Source of the DNA: Planctomycetaceae bacterium
GTDB lineage: Bacteria > Planctomycetota > Planctomycetia > Pirellulales > Thermoguttaceae
Length of the DNA: 5,080 nucleotides
Direction of reading: 5' to 3'
NCBI GenBank assembly: GCA_031283825.1
Contig: JAITAZ010000173.1
Span: 1 to 5,080 of the forward strand
The notes under the pieces were generated by a model. It saw only the letters and a list, made by a program, of their open reading frames with translations. It was not told where the DNA came from and did not search any database. Positions within the stretch are counted from its first letter, which is position 1; every line of letters begins with the position of its first letter. Below, one piece after another: positions 1 through 4,264 of this stretch. Made by a program: the position numbers and the translations under genes.

Positions 1-63
1 CTCATTAAAACCATTACGTAATAATTCAGAAATATCAAGATTCGATAAAGCAAAACGTGTCAT
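1..63 (-). CDS. 5' end of an unrecognised gene (partial, runs off the left edge)
   Basis: An open frame starts with ATG at 63-61 and stays open to the window edge, giving 21 residues: MTRFALSNLDISELLRNGFN and then E. It is the only ATG in this frame; upstream, the frame closes at a TGA at 120-118. Support is the suitable ATG, a perfect TATAAT just upstream, the same orientation as the other genes, and plausible codons. No Shine-Dalgarno sequence is visible. The fragment is too short to assign a family, and no signal peptide or motif is evident. The repeat-filled spacer to its right ends at the O-ligase gene, so it probably has its own promoter rather than being read from that gene. It could still be a chance frame. 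Confidence 0.45.
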   Translation of the reverse strand, partial: MTRFALSNLDISELLRNGFNE

Positions 64-70
64 AAAACGA

Positions 71-76
71 ATTATA
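71..76 (-). promoter_or_regulatory. Perfect -10 box (TATAAT) of a possible leaderless promoter
   Basis: Read on the minus strand the bases are TATAAT, followed by 7 nt and then the ATG at 63. Transcription normally starts about 6-8 nt after a -10 box, so the message would begin at or next to the start codon, which would explain the missing ribosome binding site. No good -35 lies at 16-18 bp spacing; a TTGAAT (92-87) is only 10 bp away. In AT-rich DNA a chance TATAAT is possible. Confidence 0.4.
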
Positions 77-138
77 CATATTCTAAATTCAAAAGAAAAG
101 ACCAATTTTAAAATAATTCAAGTGATATGTTACAAAAA

Positions 139-222
139 TTGTAACCGTTCACGCAAAATAAAAAAATTTCCTTCGCCCAGAAGAGGCAACGGAAGATACT
201 TTTTTCACGTAAACAATTACAA
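139..222. repeat. Palindromic repeat element A, TAACCGTTCAC family
   Basis: The left arm TTGTAACCGTTCACG (139-153) is matched in inverted orientation by CGTAAACAATTACAA (208-222), 12 of 15 positions, with all three differences explicable as G-to-A changes. Inside are an A-rich stretch (155-166), a C/G-containing core (about 168-196, with TTCC/GGAA and GCC/GGC pairs) and a T-rich stretch (200-205). The arm-A-run-core-T-run-arm layout matches element C (2037-2127) and, more loosely, element B (557-641). It lies between the partial gene's promoter and the G-rich array. No coding frame is convincing here. Confidence 0.6.
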
Positions 223-250
223 AAATACTTTAATTCCGAATTTTAAAACA

Positions 251-262
251 GTGAACGGTTAC
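251..262. repeat. Inverted arm GTGAACGGTTAC, perfect partner of 141-152
   Basis: This 12-mer is the exact reverse complement of GTAACCGTTCAC at 141-152. With that copy it would bound a 122-bp interval (141-262), an alternative reading of element A as a short element with perfect 12-bp terminal inverted repeats. The same 12-mer, with small changes, recurs at 624-635, 2045-2056, 2109-2120, 2189-2200 and 4056-4067. Confidence 0.65.
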
Positions 263-274
263 TTATTTTTTTGG

Positions 275-319
275 GGGGACATTGGGGACGCTGGGGACTT
301 AGGGGACATTGGGGACGTT
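275..319 (+). repeat. G-rich tandem array, five 9-bp units
   Basis: Five consecutive units of exactly 9 bp are visible: GGGGACATT, GGGGACGCT, GGGGACTTA, GGGGACATT and GGGGACGTT. The first G run is lengthened upstream to six (273-278). G is rare in the surrounding spacer, so the array stands out. An open frame can be read through it as Gly-Asp-X triplets, but that follows from the 9-bp period and I do not regard it as a gene. The last unit enters a tail (320-348) also found next to the array at 4121-4165. Confidence 0.85.
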
Positions 320-348
320 CTTGTTTGAAATCAGTGATTAATGACTCA
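312..348 (+). repeat. Conserved tail of the 9-bp array, ending in GACTCA
   Basis: This 37-nt stretch runs from the last array unit to GACTCA. It aligns without gaps to the reverse complement of 4208-4244, with 31 of 37 positions identical by eye, and more loosely to 4157-4193 with one gap. The match begins in the GGGACGT of a 9-bp unit and stops after GACTCA, where the two loci diverge. The two spacers therefore carry copies of one element. The final 8 bases overlap the start of the 341-551 element. Confidence 0.75.
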
Positions 349-551
349 TGTTACGCGCTTGCTACCCTCGATCAGGTAGGCGACCTTTCGCCGAAAGGTC
401 GCGTTGCCGAAGGCAACGATAAAAAGGATTCGACAATAATTAAAATCAATTCAGATTTACCGTCGGCTACCCCGACGCGACCTTTCGGCGAAAGGTCGCC
501 TACCTGATTCGCCTACCTGATCTGGGGCAACAAGTGCGTAACATGAGTTAT
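341..551. mobile_element. 211-bp MITE-like element with 21-bp terminal inverted repeats and nested hairpins
   Basis: The left end (341-361) and right end (531-551) are inverted repeats matching at 19 of 21 positions around a common ACTCATGTTACGC. Inside, 371-402 and 477-508 form a second inverted pair, each containing a palindrome with 11-bp arms (380-390/392-402 and 477-487/489-499). Further hairpins lie at 402-408/412-418 (GAA loop) and 461-466/472-477. CGCCTACCTGAT occurs twice in direct orientation, at 497-508 and 510-521. There is no transposase and no credible gene, so if mobile it would need an enzyme supplied elsewhere. I see no clear target-site duplication. MITE-like is an inference from structure; a folded non-coding RNA or REP-type element is also possible. 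Confidence 0.7.
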
Positions 552-556
552 GATGT

Positions 557-641
557 GTAATCGCACAAGAGAAAAAAATCCTAAACCCTGAAATGGCGTA
601 GGATTTTTTTCTTTCTTTTGAACTTGAACGGTAACAAATTT
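557..641. repeat. Palindromic repeat element B, containing the O-ligase terminator
   Basis: The right boundary is TTGAACGGTAACAAATTT (624-641), a clear copy of the TAACCGTTCAC-family arm in inverted orientation. The left boundary GTAATCGCAC (557-566) is only a weak match to the partner arm. Between them is a perfect 13-bp stem (571-583/599-611). The layout of arm, A-run, C-rich core, T-run and arm is the same as in elements A and C. It begins 5 bp after the 341-551 element and ends 10 bp before the complement of the O-ligase stop codon. Confidence 0.5.
571..611 (-). terminator. Hairpin terminator downstream of the O-ligase gene
   Basis: GAAAAAAATCCTA (571-583) and TAGGATTTTTTTC (599-611) form a perfect 13-bp stem around a 15-nt loop. 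Read on the minus strand the upper stem is followed by a run of seven T, the layout of a rho-independent terminator, about 40 nt after the O-ligase stop. The stem has few G/C pairs. Being symmetrical it could act in both directions. The loop resembles that of the hairpin at 2058-2111. Confidence 0.6.
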
Positions 642-651
642 AAATAGATAG

Positions 652-1872
652 CTACAAATGTAGTTCTTGTTGTCTTATTTTTGTTACTTTGTCTTTTATA
701 ATAGATAACGCAATTGCTTGAAACGCCGCTATCCAAATCCATGTGAATCTGTAACCATTATGTCCGCTTAATCCCAAAAATAATAACAATAATACCGAAC
801 CAATCGTCGCTACAGATACCGCATAACAATATTCACACTCCTTGACTCGACCACGACGCTTCATGTACTTGTAATAATTCATGATCTCCACGTGATTAGC
901 GACATAACAAAAAACAAGCGATAAAAACGCAATCACTCCAATCGTGCCTAACTCGCTCGGAATCTGCCCATACAAGAAATGAGATAAAAACCCGTGTCCA
1001 ATCGCAATGCCATGACAATCTGGACCTACGCCCCAAATTGGCGAATTCTGCCAGTTCGTTAAACCATCAAAAAAACCGTCCAATCGCCCCTGCGCTGAAG
1101 CATTCGCACTCTCATTCACCTCCGGATCCCACAACGTACGATAACGGTCTTTCAAGTTCTCCGGCAACAAAACCCAAAGCAACGGAGAACCTATCGCCGC
1201 TAACGGTATCAACTTCCACTTATGCTTCGAAATCAATACCAATCCCGCTAAACAAAGCCCCAACGCAACAAACGATGAACGCGAACCCGTCAATTGAACA
1301 CACCGCAAACTCAAAATAAAATACGATATAACAAATAATACATGCCACTTCGTCTTGACTAACTTCATAAGAGGTATCAACATCGGCAAAAATATCACTA
1401 TCGACGCGCCAAAAGAATTAGGAGAACCCAACGTACTATCAACCCCAACCATCCGAACCGTCCCCATCGCATAAACATACTTCCCATTCAAAAACTCTCG
1501 ATACGAATGCAACATGTAAATAAAAAAACATATCACCATACACGTAACCACTATCTTCAAATCACGCTCGCTCTTCACACTCGTCATCACCAAACCATAA
1601 AATACCAAATACTTCATCCAAGACTGATACGAAATATTCTCAGACATATTCGTATAAGGACTCATCATCGTCGAAAATGTCATCGAAATCGCCAAAAGCG
1701 TAATCGCTATATTCACCCTGTTGTCCAACAATTGCTTGTTCGCCGCCGCAAACCACGCAATAAGAACTATCACCATATATGTACGCTCAATCTGTATCGT
1801 ACCAAGCCAATACCAAACCTCAAAAGGTCGATGCAAAAAAAGCCACATGTAACCAACAATACACCAAATCAT
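652..1872 (-). CDS. O-antigen ligase/polymerase-like polytopic membrane protein
   Basis: This 406-residue, very hydrophobic protein has about ten to twelve likely membrane segments (for example near residues 29-46, 53-72, 105-122, 155-172, 176-192, 198-215, 220-236, 307-325, 349-369 and 374-392). It fits the O-antigen ligase (Wzy_C/WaaL) family by SPNSFGASI (150-158), TGSRSSF (195-201), the extracytoplasmic loop with NSPIWGVGPDCHG (276-288), and the following HFLYGQIPSELGTIGVIAF (298-316). Members transfer or polymerise lipid-linked glycans at the outer face of the inner membrane; the substrate here cannot be read from sequence. Length is normal for the family. The start is the first ATG; Met9 is a possible alternative. 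No Shine-Dalgarno sequence or convincing promoter is visible upstream. No glycosyltransferase lies beside it in the window. Its mRNA sense strand is notably poor in C, with codons ending mostly in T or G. Confidence 0.8.
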   Translation of the reverse strand: MIWCIVGYMWLFLHRPFEVWYWLGTIQIERTYMVIVLIAWFAAANKQLLDNRVNIAITLLAISMTFSTMMSPYTNMSENISYQSWMKYLVFYGLVMTSVKSERDLKIVVTCMVICFFIYMLHSYREFLNGKYVYAMGTVRMVGVDSTLGSPNSFGASIVIFLPMLIPLMKLVKTKWHVLFVISYFILSLRCVQLTGSRSSFVALGLCLAGLVLISKHKWKLIPLAAIGSPLLWVLLPENLKDRYRTLWDPEVNESANASAQGRLDGFFDGLTNWQNSPIWGVGPDCHGIAIGHGFLSHFLYGQIPSELGTIGVIAFLSLVFCYVANHVEIMNYYKYMKRRGRVKECEYCYAVSVATIGSVLLLLFLGLSGHNGYRFTWIWIAAFQAIALSIIKDKVTKIRQQELHL

Positions 1873-1992
1873 TAGATTATTAATTTGTTAAATTATTAGT
1901 AAAATTCAACGATTCAACGGAATATTCGTTTTAACAATTGTCCCATTAAAATAATTCTCAAAAGAAATAAAAACCAAACATATTTTTTTAAA
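1873..1992. other. AT-rich spacer upstream of the O-ligase gene
   Basis: This stretch must hold the O-ligase promoter and 5' leader, but no box is convincing. On the minus strand TTGAAT occurs twice (around 1905-1917), followed by AT-rich hexamers at suboptimal spacing. No purine-rich ribosome binding site precedes the ATG at 1872. I see no gene, hairpin or repeat of note before the 9-bp array begins at 1993. Confidence 0.5.
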
Positions 1993-2019
1993 TGGACAAA
2001 AAGGACATAAAGGACAATG
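1993..2019 (+). repeat. 9-bp tandem array, three units, degenerate
   Basis: The units TGGACAAAA, AGGACATAA and AGGACAATG follow one another with an exact 9-bp period, and AGAACTCAA may be a fourth, decayed unit. The shared core is GGACA, as in the arrays at 275-319 and 4121-4165, but G runs are shortened to two. It precedes element C by 17 bp. Confidence 0.6.
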
Positions 2020-2036
2020 AGAACTCAACACAGTTA

Positions 2037-2127
2037 CAAATTTTATAACCGTTCACACACAAAAGAAAAACTTCCTAAACCCCGAAAGAGCGTAAGATTT
2101 TTTTTCTTGTGAACTATTACAAATTTG
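2037..2127. repeat. Palindromic repeat element C, TAACCGTTCAC family, 91 bp
   Basis: The outer arms CAAATTTT (2037-2044) and AAATTTG (2121-2127) are complementary. Next to them, ATAACCGTTCAC (2045-2056) pairs with GTGAACTATTAC (2109-2120) at 9 of 12 positions. Inside, an A-rich strand (2057-2077) faces a T-rich strand (2093-2108) around a loop AACCCCGAAAGAGCG (2078-2092). The loop closely resembles the loop of element B. The whole could extrude as one long hairpin. It lies downstream of the CinA-nucleotidyltransferase gene. Confidence 0.7.
2058..2111 (-). terminator. Probable terminator hairpin within element C
   Basis: An imperfect stem of about 19 bp (2058-2077 with 2093-2111) closes the 15-nt loop at 2078-2092. 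The plus-strand T run is eight long (2098-2105); on the minus strand the descending arm gives an interrupted T-rich stretch. It lies about 105-160 nt after the minus-strand stop at 2216, further than usual for a terminator, and is mostly A/T paired. It may protect the 3' end or terminate in either direction. Confidence 0.4.
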
Positions 2128-2188
2128 CTATTGGCAAATCATCATTTGTATTTTTTCTGATATTACATAATGACAAATTTAAAAAACC

Positions 2189-2207
2189 GTGAATGGTAAC
2201 CAAATTT
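2189..2207. repeat. Single arm of the TAACCGTTCAC family beside a stop codon
   Basis: GTGAATGGTAACCAAATTT is a diverged copy of the GTGAACGGTTACAAATTT arm (two changes in the first 12 bases and an extra C). It lies 8 bp from the end of the CinA-nucleotidyltransferase gene. I see no nearby inverted partner other than the arm at 2045-2056, about 130 bp away. Confidence 0.5.
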
Positions 2208-2215
2208 TTTTATAA

Positions 2216-3760
2216 CTACTCGCAACTTTCCATTATTTTATTTTTTCGTAAATCAGTCGAAGAGATTTTTTTCGCAAACTCCGATTCATTCACCTCATCG
2301 CAAAGACTACGAAGCATGTCTGGAATCTCCAACGAACCTAACGACTCCGTATTACTCTCCAGCTCTCTTGCAAACACCAAAAATCTACAATCATAAAACG
2401 CGATCACTCTCAATACGTCATGCAAATGATGCGTGTTCTTGTAATATTTTCCTACGTCCGCAAAACGCTTTAACGTGTCCGCCCCAACGATAAACGTAGC
2501 GCCGCGAAACAGTTCCGCCTTGTCCTCAAATAACGGTGTCTGCGTCAACCACACTAACTGATCCGTACTCGCTCTATCAATTTCACTCAACCTCGACCAC
2601 AAATCAATATAATCAACCATCGGCTTCTCCGCATTCGAAATCGAAATCTCCATCGCGCATCTACATCCTAATTTTCTCTCCGCAATATCCAGCATGTCAA
2701 GATGACCGCGATGAACCGGATTAAACGAACCGGGAAATATCGATTGCATAAACTCCGCATACTTATTAAAAGCGTCAACGCCAGTATCAACTTGATCCGA
2801 CTTCCGACAAAAATTCCTAATCTTGCCGCGCTGCCATAACACCGCCTTCGAATCGCCAAAAAATAAATTCACAAGCAACGGATTGCCAACAACCGATAAA
2901 CTCTCAACAAACTCGCCCGACTTGAGAACCAACGGCAACCGACCACTAAACGACTCGCTAACACTCGACCTTGTCTCGAAAGCGTCAAAAAATTTATCGT
3001 CCGATTCTTTGTGCCGATCATTGCTCGTAAAATTGTCAATTGCATTCTTGTCTCTTTGCGATTCTATGTCTTGTCGCGCGACGTCAATTGCATTCAAAAT
3101 TAAATCTGCCGCCAATCTGTCTTCTTCCAATCGCGTCCGCTCGCCCTTGTTCAATTTCAACGAAAACGCCAACGTACCGCGAAGCGTCTGAACGGCAACA
3201 TGAACGCGATGCTCTCCGGCTTTTTCACGATTAGTAACAAGAGACGCCGTACATCCAACTCCAATCAAATTAGAAAAATCATCAAGCGTAGCCTGATCTT
3301 GCCTGCCAACATTGCTAGAAAACAAGTCGATATTGTCATAATTGTTGTAATTGTCGTAAATGTCATTTTGATCGCCTTGCCGATTCTCTTTGCCAATAGA
3401 ACAATCCGATAACTCAGATTGATTTACCGGCAAACGATTTTTTTTCTGCGTGCGAATTATTTTTATCGCGCGATTAAACGCCGCCGTCGCCATATAACAT
3501 GCAGTTCGACGACAACAATATTGATCCGGCGTACAACCAATATAATTTTGCATCGATTCCGGCGAATAAGTTACCGTCGCCTCAAGCAACATTCTCGACG
3601 CGCCGGCAACCGACAACAAATCGCCAACCACTTGACCGCCGCCGGTCAACGCCAGCACGACAAATGATCTCGAATTGTTAATCGATTGAATCAATGAAAC
3701 CCGCAAATTATAAAGCGGATCGTCAGGTTGAGTTGGTAGTGTTAGTGAAGATTGCGTCAT
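2216..3760 (-). CDS. Fused CinA/PncC-like (degenerate) and NadD/NMNAT-like nucleotidyltransferase
   Basis: The protein has 514 residues. Residues about 15-228 resemble the CinA C-terminal (PncC, NMN amidohydrolase) fold: LTGGGQVVGDLLSVAGASR (38-56), TVTYSPESM (62-70), GVGCTASLV (167-175) and LNKGERTRLEEDR (203-215). The Ser of the amidase ESCTGG motif aligns with Ala37 and the Lys of its YSNEAK motif with Met70, so this half is probably not an amidase. Residues 340-514 are a nucleotidyltransferase with GSFNPVHRGH (344-353), FIVGADTL (423-430) and ISSTDLR (499-505), the signatures of NMN/NaMN adenylyltransferases and relatives, all intact. From memory, the same two-domain order occurs in plant and planctomycete proteins of unsettled function. 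A role in NAD or related nucleotide metabolism in the cytoplasm is an inference. Residues about 102-164 are a low-complexity insert. No Shine-Dalgarno precedes the ATG; the gene stands alone. Confidence 0.8.
   Translation of the reverse strand: MTQSSLTLPTQPDDPLYNLRVSLIQSINNSRSFVVLALTGGGQVVGDLLSVAGASRMLLEATVTYSPESMQNYIGCTPDQYCCRRTACYMATAAFNRAIKIIRTQKKNRLPVNQSELSDCSIGKENRQGDQNDIYDNYNNYDNIDLFSSNVGRQDQATLDDFSNLIGVGCTASLVTNREKAGEHRVHVAVQTLRGTLAFSLKLNKGERTRLEEDRLAADLILNAIDVARQDIESQRDKNAIDNFTSNDRHKESDDKFFDAFETRSSVSESFSGRLPLVLKSGEFVESLSVVGNPLLVNLFFGDSKAVLWQRGKIRNFCRKSDQVDTGVDAFNKYAEFMQSIFPGSFNPVHRGHLDMLDIAERKLGCRCAMEISISNAEKPMVDYIDLWSRLSEIDRASTDQLVWLTQTPLFEDKAELFRGATFIVGADTLKRFADVGKYYKNTHHLHDVLRVIAFYDCRFLVFARELESNTESLGSLEIPDMLRSLCDEVNESEFAKKISSTDLRKNKIMESCE
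3333..3368 (-). repeat. In-frame 9-bp repeat coding Asn/Asp/Tyr triplets
   Basis: On the plus strand the units TTGTCATAA, TTGTTGTAA, TTGTCGTAA and the decayed ATGTCATTT follow at 9-bp spacing inside the CinA-nucleotidyltransferase gene. They encode the run DIYDNYNNYDNID (residues about 132-145). The repeat sits in the low-complexity insert between two conserved blocks of the CinA-like domain, so it is probably a surface loop that grew by slippage. The reading frame is kept. Confidence 0.6.
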
Positions 3761-4050
3761 TACCGTTAAAACAATTTGATTTATTCAGTGAAAATTTAAA
3801 AGCAATTGTATTGCACAATTAAAACAGGAAACAAATAAATGATTACAAAATTACAAAATTACAAAATATTATCAATTCTGCAAACCAATTATAGTTGACA
3901 AAAAATAAATAAGACGCTCAATATTATCAACAATTTTATTTCAAAAAACAACCCGCTCATATTTATCGTTTTAATCGCTACAATACAAATCAGATTATTC
4001 GCTACAATCAGAAATATAAGAATATTTGTAAGATTTAAACAGGAACATAT
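3761..4050. other. AT-rich spacer upstream of the CinA-nucleotidyltransferase gene
   Basis: No gene is convincing in this 290-bp stretch. It should contain the promoter of the minus-strand gene starting at 3760; the best candidate is a weak TTGCTT with ATAAAT or TAAATC about 15-16 bp further, with no Shine-Dalgarno. A small inverted repeat AATTGT (3804-3809)/ACAATT (3815-3820) lies 44-60 bp upstream of the ATG and could be an operator, but may be chance in this composition. The three-unit ATTACAAA repeat is listed separately. Confidence 0.4.
3842..3865 (+). repeat. Three perfect tandem copies of ATTACAAA
   Basis: The 8-bp unit is repeated three times without error, followed by a diverging ATATTA. 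The TTACAAA within it also occurs in the outer part of the TAACCGTTCAC-family arms (for example 2034-2040 and 2117-2123). It may be a slippage product and lies in the upstream region of the gene starting at 3760. Confidence 0.7.
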
Positions 4051-4067
4051 TTTTTGTAACCATTCAG
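4051..4067. repeat. Diverged single arm GTAACCATTCAG of the TAACCGTTCAC family
   Basis: TTTTTGTAACCATTCAG matches the arm consensus with G-to-A in CCGTTC and a final G instead of C. Orientation is the same as at 141-152 and 2045-2056. It lies about 50 bp before the 9-bp array at 4121, just as copies lie near the other two arrays. No inverted partner is visible nearby. Confidence 0.45.
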
Positions 4068-4120
4068 TAACCAACCATTGATCCGTGATTGCTATCGACT
4101 AAGTTACTACGTTTTTTTAA

Positions 4121-4253
4121 GGGAACAAAGGGAACAGTGGAGACAAAGGGAACAGTAGAGACGTTTGGGTTGAAAATCTGTTTAAACGACTCAAAAGCGA
4201 TTTCTTTTGAGTCGTTAATCTCCGATTTAAAACAACGACGTCCCATTTGTCCA
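4121..4253. repeat. Palindromic element with a 9-bp array, about 130 bp
   Basis: The left half starts with five 9-bp units (4121-4165): GGGAACAAA, GGGAACAGT, GGAGACAAA, GGGAACAGT and AGAGACGTT. A tail to GACTCA (4188-4193) follows, then a 14-nt centre. The right half is an inverted version: TGAGTC (4208-4213), a tail, then complements of two units, GGGACGTCG (4244-4236) and TGGACAAAT (4253-4245). The two tails match at roughly two thirds of positions. The right tail is closer to the tail at 312-348 (31 of 37). It ends 11 bp from the complement of the dGTPase stop. No coding potential; a non-autonomous mobile element or 3'-end structure is inferred. Confidence 0.7.
4185..4216 (-). terminator. 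Perfect 13-bp hairpin downstream of the dGTPase gene
   Basis: AACGACTCAAAAG (4185-4197) and CTTTTGAGTCGTT (4204-4216) pair perfectly around a 6-nt loop, CGATTT. It forms the centre of the palindromic element at 4121-4253 and lies about 50-80 nt after the dGTPase stop. On the minus strand it is followed by TTTAAACAGATTTT, which is only moderately T-rich, so it may terminate weakly or protect the 3' end. Confidence 0.4.
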
Positions 4254-4264
4254 CTAAAAAAGAA

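Noticed and set aside
122..328. Open frame with Gly-Asp-X repeats, superficially collagen-like
   Set aside because: The triplets are a by-product of the 9-bp G-rich array. The frame runs through a palindromic repeat, has no suitable ribosome binding site and is unlike any gene in the window.
271..507. 78-residue open frame over the array and the 211-bp element
   Set aside because: It is made of repeat and hairpin DNA read in one frame; the hairpins dictate its composition, and no protein family is suggested.
275..551. CRISPR array or attachment site
   Set aside because: Units are 9 bp without unique spacers of 25-45 bp, and there are no cas genes, integrase or tRNA in the window.
1038..1875. 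Plus-strand open frames opposite the O-ligase gene
   Set aside because: They are antisense to a clearly conserved membrane protein and encode basic, low-complexity peptides, typical shadows of a C-poor sense strand.
3895..3927. Plus-strand TTGACA with a downstream AT-rich hexamer, as a promoter
   Set aside because: The hexamers at 17-18 bp (TCAATA, CAATAT) are poor, TATTAT is at 21 bp, and no plus-strand gene follows.
3889..4074. 61-residue hydrophobic minus-strand frame, possibly a small membrane protein
   Set aside because: It begins at TTG within a repeat arm (4056-4067), and its hydrophobicity follows from T-rich codons in AT-rich DNA. No start signals support it.
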